Source: Hemileia vastatrix (Eukaryota; Basidiomycota; Pucciniomycetes; Pucciniales; Zaghouaniaceae). Taken from it: a DNA stretch of 64,000 nt. The translations under genes and the position numbers were made by a program. The DNA is taken from the NCBI GenBank assembly GCA_030280995.1, contig JASXTE010000004.1, positions 43,038,797-43,102,796 on the forward strand. Direction: 5' to 3'. Numbering within the stretch: the stretch's first letter is position 1; each line of letters starts with the position of its first letter. Of the stretch, positions 22,801 through 32,282 are shown piece after piece. A model generated the notes under the pieces. It was given only the letters and a program-made list of their open reading frames with translations. It made no database searches and was not told where the DNA came from.

Positions 22801-23194
22801 CTTCTTTTCTCAAATGATGAATCAGAGAAAGCTTTGCTGCCTGCCACATAATTATTTGGCTATACCATTCCCCAAGATTTGAGTTTCTAGAGACTCTTGA
22901 AGATACTTCTACCCCCAATAGCAACTGCCCCTATGTAATAAATCATCAAAACATCATAATGACTTTTATTCTCACTTTGAACTATAGATATAAAGCTTAC
23001 TGTTTCTGTGGAGCTGGAACTTCCAATGTTAAGTGGATTTTGGGAAGAAATAACCATCTAGGCCTTCCTATTCCTTTCCTCTTGATGTTTTGCATAAGAA
23101 TTTGAGTTTTTGAAAGCCATACCAACTTCAAAGGACCCAGAAGAGGTTTGATACTTTCTATTGACACATCCAAGCTCTTGAAATTGACATACAT
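19842..23194 (-). pseudogene. Tnp2-like (CACTA-related) fungal transposase, decayed
   Basis: Pieces in order on the minus strand are an N-terminal segment (23,194-22,997), a long segment (22,924-22,256) and the core LMFTLYVDWFRPGGNRIGG with CMNLPQEDRDKMENLFL and IIPGPTEPT (22,231-21,992). Then come LFSLIGDIPEIQKLAGF, SHSARMFCSFC and HGVQWSELNNLEYW (21,944-21,573). The C-terminal part has WKMIDQVRRPSWLTQVPK, FPLSLIPLWF and HITQHYPKMLKHLGPPSG (21,243-20,548), followed by a DUF-like tail to 19,842. This succession is that of Tnp2-family transposases of basidiomycetes. An in-frame TAA at 22,256-22,258 directly precedes the core, and two TGA codons at about 21,970 stand where Arg would fit. Introns are likely (about 22,930-22,996 and 20,515-20,560). 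Confidence 0.8.
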
Positions 23195-24250
23195 GAAAAA
23201 ATGGAGGCATTGTAATTGTGATAAATGTAGGAATAAGTTAGCTGTTGGAAGTTACCAATTGAAGGTATTCCTTTTTTTGAAAAGCACTAGCTAATATAAG
23301 CTACATTTTTTATCAAAAGAATATGATGGAATATGAGTTGAAATTATTTAAGTTAAAATGATTACTTTTAAATCAGATAAATTATATATTAATTAAAAGC
23401 TATGCAGTCTACTTTATTTGTATTCTGTATACTTTCTGCATTTGGACAACAATGCATGCATGTTTATCAGAATATTTTCTATCATACACACAAGCATCTT
23501 AATTATTTTTCTATCAAATGCCTTCTGAGTTATATGTAACCACCCTATAATTATTTGATTTTAGTAAAAATTCTTAGTTATGGACTATAAGAAAAGTAAT
23601 CCATATTTTTAACATAATAATTTAAAAAATTACCCCAAAAATAAGGTTAATATTTTGTAAAAAAAAATCACAAACATATGTCCTTCACTTTGAAAATTGG
23701 TCTGTACTAGGTAGAATTTTCCATAAAGAAATAATTGAAAATACTCAAATAATAGATGATACAAAAGTGTAAACCTTAAAGCATTACAAAAAATCTGAAA
23801 CCTTGTATAAATTTTCATACATAAATGTGATGAAGTGACACTATAGTTTATTTATTCAGGCTGAACAAAAATTACTCAATGGAATATGTATTAATATCAT
23901 ATTGGACCAAAAAATAATTTTTTGGTAATTAAAAAATGAACATAGCCTCACATTTATCAAATTATTTTTGTGGAAAATTTTTTTGAAAAGAAAAAAAATC
24001 CTTTTCTCACATGAGTTCTCTTTTATCACATAATCACTTTCTTCCTTTTGTGCCATCTCTTTTTGAGTTCAAATTGCATATAAAAATATAATTTATGCAA
24101 ATTATAATGCCATAAAGTTGAGATATTTCTTATTCTTAATTTTTGTGATATTTCTCCTTAAATCAACTTTGATTATAAATTTTTGGAGCTCCACAATTTA
24201 TCCTTCCTCTTTGTTTAATTTTATTGAACACTTTCTTAATCTAATTGTTT
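23195..24250. other. AT-rich spacer between transposase and plus-strand ORF
   Basis: About 1 kb, strongly AT-rich, with only short spurious open frames. It separates two divergently oriented genes, so promoters of both may lie here. No repeat was matched. Confidence 0.5.
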
Positions 24251-25369
24251 ATGAACCCTAGTAGCTCTTACTTTCCTCATGGAAACCTGCCCACAAACAC
24301 ACAAACACTTAATACAATTTTTAATGAGACTTTGCCTCCATTCAATTCTCACTTTTGTAGATCTATACACAATTTTTGTTGTTCACTTTTGGATATGTCA
24401 CCAGAATCAAATGGATGGAAAAAAAACCCTACTGAAGAGCAATTAGACATATTTTCATCATTTGACATGAATCCTTGCAACATCGCCTTTGAACTACCTC
24501 ATCCAGAATCAAATTCAGCTGTTCTGGAAAAGTTTCCAGAAATTTTCTGTGAATCTTTTATTGACCACCTTTGCATGTGCAGTTTCCCAGGGTCAACTTT
24601 CGCTTGGAACCTAAACTGGTTTGACAAATGGAACCAGGTCTTGGCAAATATTCTCATTAAGCACTGGGACAATGCCTTAAAAACCAATAATTTGATTGCA
24701 TATCCAATTGACTCAACTCAAATTAGCTTCTCAAATCAAATGGGAGTTCTTCACTGTTGGTTTTTAGGTCATGCTGAAAAATTAAAACTTGGGAGGGATT
24801 CTGATAGCTCTCAAGAAATAATCAAAGTGATAAAGTATAAACATAGAATAAAAAAAGTATTAAAATCCCCTTTTTTTCAACCATTTTTATTCATGACCTT
24901 TATTTCAAATAACAAAGATTCTTAGAATTCAGTTAACCAAACTAAACTTCTTAAACAACTTCCACGTTGTGAAACTTATCACAACCTTTTCACAAACATC
25001 AAGTGTTTTTCAGACACCAAAATCGATAATGATGGATTGTTAAGACGTATCTTAATGCAATGGAAGTCTGAAGATTTTTCTAAAGTTGCACAATATCTTG
25101 ACCAAAAACACTTTGATATTCGAGATACTTCGACCTACTCTGGAAGTTTGCTAAAGGACTTGGCCTTGTACAAAAGAATCAGTTTGGTTTCAACATTATC
25201 CCCTAACCTTAATCCTTCTCATGTCCCCCGGGGTTTGCCGAATGACTGTTATTCTCCCTTATATCTTGCATCTCTAAATCCTCAACAACTCAGACTTTTA
25301 AATCCTCAAAATCCCATAAATTTACCTGCTCTCCTTGAAATTCTTGCTTCCTCTAATGTGAGTGATTGA
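24251..25369 (+). pseudogene. Unknown ORF in the transposon block, one in-frame stop
   Basis: The ATG at 24,251 opens a frame that continues, after one TAG at 24,923-24,925, in the same frame to 25,369; about 370 codons in all. It is Asn/Pro/Phe-rich with CNIAFELPHPESN, WFDKWNQVLANILIKHWDNA in the first half and HVPRGLPNDCYSPLYLASL, LLNPQNPINLPALLEILA in the second. The final codons run into a GTGAGT at about 25,357, a possible intron donor. I do not recognise the family. It is convergent with the SNF2 gene and divergent from the transposase; the good frame conservation argues that it once coded for protein. Confidence 0.55.
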
Positions 25370-25501
25370 CAAACTCCCTTAATAATAGGTTTTCACACTC
25401 ATACTCATCATTTCCACTGTTTGGGATACTTAGCCTTGAAAACAAAAAGATAATTTTAATGATTACTATTATCATTAAAATTTATAGAATTTAAATTTGG
25501 C

Positions 25502-27713
25502 TTACATTTTTAGCTCCATTTTTTTCCTTTGAATCTTATACATGCTGAATTCTATACTTCCATGTACAAAATAATTCAAAACATTTACTTCATTTTGCTG
25601 CCCCATTCTATACAGCCAATCAACAGCCTGCTGCTCAACTGCTGGATTTCAATTCGGCTCCTATTTTAACATTGAACATATAAGAAATTTAATATTTTTG
25701 TTCTTAATATGAAATATAAAACATTGAGCTCACCATTATATATACATTTTGAGCACACCTGAGATCCATACCCACTCCTGCAGCCTGAATCATCCCAACC
25801 AAAACTTGGCAATTTTTATTAAAATGGAATTCATGCATATTTTTGTCTTGCTTTGTCCTGCTGAGTTCACCCATAAGCTGTGTATACCTAATATTGTGGT
25901 CATCTAGAGCCATTTTTATTCTATTTTGAAAAATAGAGAATTGTTTTTAATAAGCCAACACAATTTTGTAAAAAATTCATTATAGAATCACTTACATCTG
26001 CAAAAAGTCTGCAAAGTTGGAGAATATAACAGCTTTCAGAAAATTTACACCCCTTTTACCAGACAAAAAGTTTTTCAAGTTGCCTATAAGATTAAAAATC
26101 TTTGGGGAATTCTGCCAGGTGAAATCAAAAGTTGGAGTTTTATCCAGATTTCTGTAGATTAGATGGTTGCAGAATTTTCTTAAAATCATCAACTCTCTAA
26201 GAAAATTGGATGAGTCCCAAGGGAGGTCATTGCTTCTGGAGGGCCCATATTGCTCAGTGAATCCTTCTTGAAGCACATCAAGTTTAGACCTTCATGGATC
26301 TGCTAATTGAACCAATATCCCCATTTGAATCTTTTTTGGAAGAGACAAAATTTCATCCTTTGTTCTACATAGGCTTATGACTTTCATTAAGTGATTGATT
26401 GATTTAATAGAATTAGCCTTTCCTCTTTGCAAACCTGGAAAAAGTAAATTCTTCCATAGCCAGTCTTCTTGCCACTTTTCAATTCTAAGAAAAATATGAG
26501 ACTTTGAAGGTCAGTGGGCCTGTTCTGAAGTGGAGTTCCAGTCAAGAATAGTCAGTGTTGGGATTCCAAGTCAAATATTGTTTGAGCCCTCTGCGAGTAA
26601 GGATTTTAATGTAACTAAAAGAATATTTATAAAAATTAAGTTTTAAGTTTTAGATATTGAAATGGGCACTAACTGAGCTTCATCTAAAACAACTCTATAC
26701 CAAAAGAGCTTTTGAGTCACCGGTATCTTTTTATGGCTTTGATTTTTTTACATCGTTGGGTTAGCTGTTTCATAGGTCATTAAAACAATAGCAGTGTCCT
26801 GTAGCTCATTGACATTTTTATTTTGAAAATACTTCCCATAAAGAACCTTGAAAGGAAGCACATTATCTTCAAAGTGCACACTTATTTCATTGATCCAATT
26901 TGATAGTGTTTCCAGTGGGCATATAACCAGTGTGGCTGAACTCCAATTAATACCTTCTTGATTTTCCGAGACCTGGAATTGTCTTGCTTCACTTTGAGTT
27001 GCACTAATAAGAGAAAGAGTTGAAAGTGTCTTTCCCAAACCCATATCATCAGCGTTTATAGTCATTGAATCCAGCTCTAAGCCAATGGTTGTCCTGGTGC
27101 CTCCACATGATATCCAACTTTTCCTTAACATTTGTTCATTTTCAATCATAAATTTTATTGCTTGAAGTTGATGTGTTTTGAGAACTGTTTTAATTCCTCA
27201 GATAAGTTGATCAGCTTTCCAATCTTGAGTACTCTGAGATATTTGGAAAGAGCTTTCAAAAATTACATGCGGGATATTAAAAAAGATAGTGGAGTCATAG
27301 TTTGGGATTGGAAATAAATAGATTTGAGCAGAAGAAAATGATTCTTTAGCAATACTGATTAGTGTACTTGAAGAAAAGAGGCATCCCCAAAGTTGATACT
27401 GATTACCAAAAACTGGAACCAAGTAAGCATGAAAATAGAATGGCTTCATAGGATTTAAGGCACTTCTTTGGTTTAAATGGTGAGATCCAGACCCTATGTC
27501 ACCCAATAGTGGTCCAATGTGCTGAATCTGCACTTGAGAAAGATTAACAACAAGGGTTGGTTTTCTTTCTTCAAATAGTCCAAAAATATGAACATTCAAA
27601 TGGCCTTGCTGTAAAACTGTGGGGGTCAGTGAGTTTTGAAATCTTGAAATTACATTCATATAAATTTGATAGATTTTTATTGAGAACTGTCCAAAACATC
27701 TGAGACTAGACAT
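25502..27713 (-). pseudogene. SNF2-family ATPase/helicase (Rad5/Rad16-like), decayed
   Basis: Helicase motifs occur in order on the minus strand. They are NADDMGLGKTLSTLSLI (Walker A, about 27,040), SATLVICPLETLSNWINEI (about 26,900-26,950), VVLDEAQ (Walker B, about 26,680), LFLTGTPLQNRPTDLQSL (about 26,500-26,555), LRKFCNHLIY and KAVIFSNFADFLQ (about 26,000-26,190). Next come QAAGVGMDLRCAQNVYIM (about 25,730-25,790) and, after an intron with GTGAGC donor, NPAVEQQAVDWLYRMGQ (about 25,610-25,650). Stops break the frame, including a TGA where the family has Trp before NPAVEQQ. SNF2 proteins remodel chromatin or act in repair; here a transposon-carried copy is more likely. No RING finger was seen. 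Confidence 0.85.
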
Positions 27714-28556
27714 ATTAAGTAAGAATAGTATCTGAAGATAGTAGTTGTTAAAAGATGAATTGAAGCAAAAAATGAATAATCAGTTTTGAATAAAACAACA
27801 AAATAAATTTTTAGCATCTGCTAGGATAAGCTCATAATTCTTTCACATGTATTATTATTATGTTTTTAAAAAATATTGGAAGTAAATCAATGATAACTGA
27901 AATGAATAATATGGCTTAAAAATAAATCTTGAGCCTATAGAGTAAAGTTAGGTTTGTGGAAGAAGAAAAATTTTCTTAATAAAAATGTGCTTTATTGTTA
28001 CATTACAATCACAAAATAGAATAATTTCACTCTTACTACACTTACTTATGTTTCTTCCTAAAAGTAAAATGCTTTAGATGGCAGTTCAAAATCCAAATTG
28101 AAACTACTACCTAGAACAATGTCTTGATACTAACATACTTTTTGTAAGTCTTTGGACAGACACTTATGGTGATCTCAATAATATTAAAATTTATTTGAAT
28201 TGTATGTTTTATCAAATATCTATGTAGTCTAATGTAATAATTGAGATACTACAGTTTAACCTTCTGTTACCAACTTGGCAAGAAAATATTTGTAGATATT
28301 CTTAGACAGAATATCAAATTTTGCTTTCCACAAGATGGGAAAGTGAATATTATGATATGATAAGTGATATGTTTAAGCTTTGCTTAATCTGTGCTCAGCT
28401 GAAGATCAAAGTAATCACCAAGCTCCAAGAGACCTGTAATTGAGTTGGGTTGAACCTAGGTCTAACTGATTACCAATCTTTGTCCAATTGATTTAAATCT
28501 GGTTTCACAATGAATTCCCAAAAGCTTTCCAACCACTTCCCAATGTTTTTAAATGA
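27714..28556. other. AT-rich spacer upstream of the SNF2 gene
   Basis: About 840 bp, no ORF longer than 60 codons recognised as real. Its right part (about 28,380-28,540) reads without clear homology. It ends at the GCTAGC-centred palindrome at 28,557. Confidence 0.5.
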
Positions 28557-28578
28557 GGGGTACTGCTAGCAATACCCC
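28557..28578. repeat. Palindrome GGGGTACTGCTAGCAATACC(CC), possible transposon end
   Basis: A 22-bp near-perfect inverted repeat centred on GCTAGC, rich in G at one edge and C at the other. The same design (G-run, arm, TGCTAGCA, arm, C-run) forms the ends of the two MITEs at 57,021-57,221 and 61,491-61,667. A partner copy on the other side of the block was not found. Confidence 0.6.
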
Positions 28579-28581
28579 CCC

Positions 28582-28750
28582 AAAATTTCTGTGGTGATCC
28601 AAACCAGTAGCAGTTTTATACCCATATAAAAATGCATCCAATTTTTCACCAGAAAACTTGACCCATCCCAAGATACAATCCTTACTGTTTCCCTAAAAGG
28701 TACACCAACATCCAAAATACCAGATCTAATAACAGAAGACATTCCAAAAA
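28582..28750 (-). pseudogene. LTR-retrotransposon gag N-terminal fragment
   Basis: The minus strand encodes a short piece resembling the gag starts at 12,259 and 33,665 (SWDGSSF, then FSGEKLDAFLYGYKTATGLD against FLGEDAKGFLARFEVAAEIY). It lies between a primer-binding site on the right and the palindrome on the left and is cut off there. It is probably the 5' part of the Ty3 element whose 3' part is at 13,384-14,750. Confidence 0.55.
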
Positions 28751-28857
28751 CATATTTTTAAACTGTTAAACAAAAACAAGTGTGTGTTAAATAAGACTCT
28801 TGCAGGCTAAGATAGTCCAAGTACCAAGTAAGATTGATTAAAAGATGAAGAATTCAA

Positions 28858-28875
28858 ACCCCATGTTGGGCACCA
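28858..28875 (-). other. Primer-binding site of the interrupted LTR element
   Basis: The minus strand reads TGGTGCCCAACATGGGGT, separated by four bases from the LTR edge at 28,880. It has the same spacing and pattern as the sites at 12,345 and 33,883. Confidence 0.7.
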
Positions 28876-28879
28876 CCAA

Positions 28880-29041
28880 TATAGTAAGACTTTTACGGTT
28901 GCCTTGCTTTAAGTAAAATCCAAGGGAGTTGGATAAACTGAAGAAAGCCCTGTCCCTTTAAGTAAATAAAGAGTTCACAATTAAATAAGCTAATAAGTCT
29001 AATTGATAAAAAAAGACCTGTTAACTATTTTTTATTAACGG
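28880..29041 (-). repeat. LTR fragment truncated by the gag-only element
   Basis: It begins TATAGTAAGAC (expected TGTAGACAATC) next to a primer site and shares CCAAGGGAGTTGG and CCTGTCCCTTTAAG with the neighbouring LTRs. It ends abruptly where the next element starts at 29,042. Confidence 0.65.
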
Positions 29042-29941
29042 TGTAGACAATCCTATAGTGCTAGCTATAGGCCTTGACCAAGGGAGTTGGAGTAAAACCA
29101 GAAAGAATAACCCCTATCCCTTTAGAAAAACATGGAGATCTGTTTGCTAGACCCTCTAATTAAACACTCTTGACCCCTTTAAAAGTGAAGATAATAGTCC
29201 CAGACAGACTACCAGAAAGAGTTGAAATGAACAGTAATATATTCCAGCAAAACAAAAGACAATGAGACAGTGAGGAACAGAGAGGCAATGAGATAAAGAG
29301 ATAAGATGATTCCCTTAAAACTCTTCCCACACAGGCATCATACAGCCAGTGCACAGACCATCCTGACCAATTCCCCACCCAAAATCCAGCCAAATTGAAT
29401 AAAAACCCTCCATAAGTGCTCCCCAACCTTCTAAAACAGAGGGAGGCTGGCTGCCTGATGTCGGAGGTGCTGCCTAGGGGCGGGCGGGCCGCTTCTAGGC
29501 CCTAAAACACCCATACAACCAATAAAAACCCTAAAAACCCTAAAAACCCATAACTTCACTAATAAACAAGATAAACACACATAAGACATACCAAAATGAA
29601 AAGAAAATGAAGGACAATAAGCTGAGACATAATAAGTGACCCTAGCTTAAGCCTACATAAGCATCAATAAGAAATAAACATCCGATAAATACCAATAACA
29701 ACACCATAACTACCCTATAAAACAAGGTAACCACCCATATGGGATACCAAAATGAAGAGAAAAGAAAGGACATTAAGCTGAGACATAATAAGTGACCCTA
29801 GCTTAAGCCTCCATAAACACTACTAACTATCACCTAAAGATGAAAAAATCCACTAATAAAACCATAACCCCAATAACAACCTACATACCAAATACCCCCA
29901 AATGTGCACTCCAAAGGCCTACCCAGGTTTGGATCACCACA
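29042..29941 (-). repeat. 3' LTR of the gag-only element (900 bp)
   Basis: Plus-strand edges are TGTAGACAATCC and GGATCACCACA, i.e. TGTGGTGATCC...GTCTACA on the element strand, the usual TG...CA ends. Almost identical over its length to 33,905-34,804. A GC-rich island (GGGGCGGGCGGGCCGC) sits at about 29,477. Confidence 0.93.
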
Positions 29942-29954
29942 TCCTCCCTCCAAT
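29942..29954 (-). other. Polypurine tract of the gag-only element
   Basis: On the element strand ATTGGAGGGAGGA immediately precedes the 3' LTR, the position where plus-strand DNA synthesis is primed. Confidence 0.65.
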
Positions 29955-30274
29955 CAAGAATTTCCCCATTCTTCCTTTGCCAAAAACCATGTTCAAAAAC
30001 CTTTTCAGAATCTTTACAAACAGCCCATTTCTCTCTTCCATCAGATCTTATTCCATCCTAAGTGAACTTCTGAACCAGCAATCCAAGCTTCTTCTTTAAA
30101 ACTTCTCTTGCACCATGCCTTTAATTTAAATCTATCTCTGTGAAAAGAATCTCTTTCTTCTGTTCCTGAATTACAAATCTGGCTGTACCAGCTTCCAACA
30201 ATGAAAAGTGATATCCAGTTGACAAGTCTTCCTGACTATAACCTTCTACCAGCATAAAAATTTCCTCATTTTAT

Positions 30275-31690
30275 AGTCTTGGGGGAGTCACAACCCTCAG
30301 TTTAAAGTCTTGGGGGACTAACAGCCCTCAGTTTAAAGTCTTGGGGGACTAACAGCCCTCAGTTTATAGTCTTGGGGGACTCCAAAAATCTTCAGTTTAT
30401 AGTCTTGGGGGACTGAAAAAACCTGAATCACAGAACCCAGAACCAGAGATCAACCAGAAAAAGATTTAGAGAAGTAACTAACTTTCTGGGGTAGCTGTAT
30501 ATAGAGCTGCCAGCCCATCAGTCACCCCAAACTTTCCTTTATAAAATTCAGAAGTTCCCCCTTGGATCCTTCTGCCTTTTAAACTTCAACCTCACACTGC
30601 CTCCCATTCCTCAGTTTATAGTCTTGGGGGACTTCACCATCAACAATCCTCAGTTTAAAGTCTTGTGGGACTAACACAGTTTTCAGTTTAAAGTCTTGAC
30701 GGACTACTTCTTGACAAAATCTTGAAACCAGCCAGTTTAAAGTCTTGGAGGACTACTAGATCCACAGTAGTAAAATTAAATTCTTGAATAAATCTTTAAC
30801 AACCAGCCAGTTTTAAGTCTTGGAGGACCAGCAGAATTTTCAGTTCAAAGTCTTGATGGACATCAAAAAATCTTGAGCCCGTGATTAAAAGATCAGTTTA
30901 AAGTCATGAAGGACTTTCCAGAAAAAAAATCTTGAAGATATATCCCATAAATCCCCAAACCAAAAACCATCAAAGACAAAACATTTAACCTCCTTTAACA
31001 AATAAAACAAAATAAAATGGTATCCCCCTGCCAATTGATGAGCTGATCCCCTGATACATTACCCACATCCAAGTGCACCTTGAAGTGGTCACACCTAAAA
31101 AAATAAATTTTTTTATTTTGACTCCTCCTCTTCTACCAAAAAAATTGCCAGAGCCCTATCTTGAGCCTTTGAACAAGCATAGCCTCCATAAAAAAATAAA
31201 AAGAAAAAAAAAAGAAAAAAAGAAAAAAATCTTGAATCCACCACTTTCACAGCCAACACCCTAGAACCACATAGCAAAGCCAGCTCCAGGTTAACAGAAG
31301 AGATCACTGGGTAGGCTCCCTCCAATAAGTAAAAATGATGGGAGACCACCAGTGATCAACCACCAATCCAAAAGCACCAAAAGACATCCAAGGCAATCCA
31401 GTTTTAAGTCATAGAGGACTAAAAACCTGAATCACAAAAAAAAACACTAGAATTCAACTAGAAAAAAACCAAAGGCTTGAAACAGACATTCTGGGGTAAC
31501 TGTTCTACAGAGCATCCAGCTCAACAGTTACCCCACACTTGCTAAAATAAAATCTAGAAGCCCCCCCTGGGTAACTTCTAACAAAAACACAACATCCAAC
31601 AAAATTAAACAAAACTAATAAACATGAGGGGTCCAGCACTTGAAGACCAAAAGAATTTCCAGTTTAAAGTCATGGTGGACTAAAAACCTG
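30275..31690. repeat. Fourteen interspersed copies of a hairpin-capable 23-bp motif
   Basis: The motif CAGTTTAAAGTCTTGGGGGA(CT) recurs with its AGTC at about 30,275, 30,306, 30,337, 30,368, 30,401, 30,620, 30,659, 30,692, 30,741, 30,816, 30,849, 30,902, 31,407 and 31,668. The first four are exactly 31 bp apart; later ones are irregular. AGTC and GACT are complementary arms around a G-rich loop. All copies are in one orientation and lie in the non-coding part of the gag-only element. Confidence 0.93.
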
Positions 31691-31850
31691 TTAAAGAAAA
31701 AAGCCAATACTAGAATTCAACAAAATTAAGAGAAGGGGTTGGAAACAGACAATCTGGGGTAACTGTTGATAGAGCAGCCAGCCCATCAGTCACCCCCACA
31801 CTTGCAAAAGTAAAATCTAGAAGCACCACCCCTTGGAACCTTCTAACAAA
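30483..31850. repeat. Three diverged copies of a 100-bp unit (CTGGGGTAACTGTT...)
   Basis: Blocks starting at about 30,485, 31,489 and 31,753 share TCTGGGGTA(A/G)CTGT, AGCCCATCAGTCACCCC, AAAATCTAGAAG(C/T) and CCTTGGA(A/T)CCTTCT. They probably reflect repeated duplication inside the non-coding half of the element. Confidence 0.85.
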
Positions 31851-31950
31851 AAGGATTTTCCAACACAATTCTTCTCCCATAAAATACCAAAACCATTAAA
31901 AAACCATTAAAATTCTTGAAAGCCAAAAAAAAAACCAATTTAAAAATAAT

Positions 31951-32282
31951 ATTTTGCAGTTTAACCTCATGCTGGAGGTGAAATAAAACAAATAATCTTC
32001 ATTTTTATCTTCATTTTATTTTAAATAAAATATCCATCTTCACTTGGATTTTTTTTTTCTTCCATCTTCATTATACTAAGTTTTTTTTTCTTTCATTATG
32101 GGCGGGCCGCCCGACGTCAGAGGTGCCGCCTGAAGCGGCCTGGCCTCCCTTTTTTATATAGAGACTTGAAGCAGAGAGACTGATAAGAATTGGACAAAAC
32201 AAAAAAATCCTGACCAAATACATAGAAGCCAAATTAAGCAAAACCAAAACAAATTAAGTAGTTTATCCTCATTTTGGAGGAA
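31951..32282. other. Short non-coding interval downstream of the gag stop
   Basis: AT-rich, with a GC-rich GGGCGGGCCGCCCGACGTC block near 32,100 that repeats the GC-rich motif of the LTRs (about 29,477 and 34,340). No ORF. Confidence 0.5.

Larger units (their letters stand above)
14751..28556. mobile_element. Large AT-rich DNA-transposon block (Tnp2-like transposase plus SNF2 and unknown ORFs); limits inferred
   Basis: A 13.8-kb block separates two minus-strand Ty3 fragments that are in the right order to have been one element: pol end on the left, gag start, primer site and 5' LTR on the right. Inside are a palindrome array, an unknown ORF, a Tnp2-like transposase, a plus-strand unknown ORF and a SNF2 gene. 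The right limit is set at a GGGGTACTGCTAGCAATACC palindrome. No terminal inverted repeat pair or target duplication was identified, so it could be one element or several. Confidence 0.4.

Noticed and set aside
25502..27713. SNF2-like gene as a Helitron helicase
   Set aside because: Motifs are of the SNF2 type (DDMGLGKT, LDEAQ, TGTPLQN, NPAVEQQ), not Pif1; no Rep domain or Helitron ends seen.
14751..28556. Large block as a Starship-type element
   Set aside because: No tyrosine-recombinase captain gene (DUF3435) was recognised, and the transposase is Tnp2-like.
28591..28606. 16-bp match to the start of the gag-only LTR (TGTGGTGATCCAAACC)
   Set aside because: The match stops after 16 bases and lies within a gag-like reading frame; no LTR follows, so it is probably chance or a shared short motif.
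30275..30400. Regular 31-bp spaced motif as a CRISPR array
   Set aside because: The intervening sequences are also repeated, and the motif is inside a retrotransposon.
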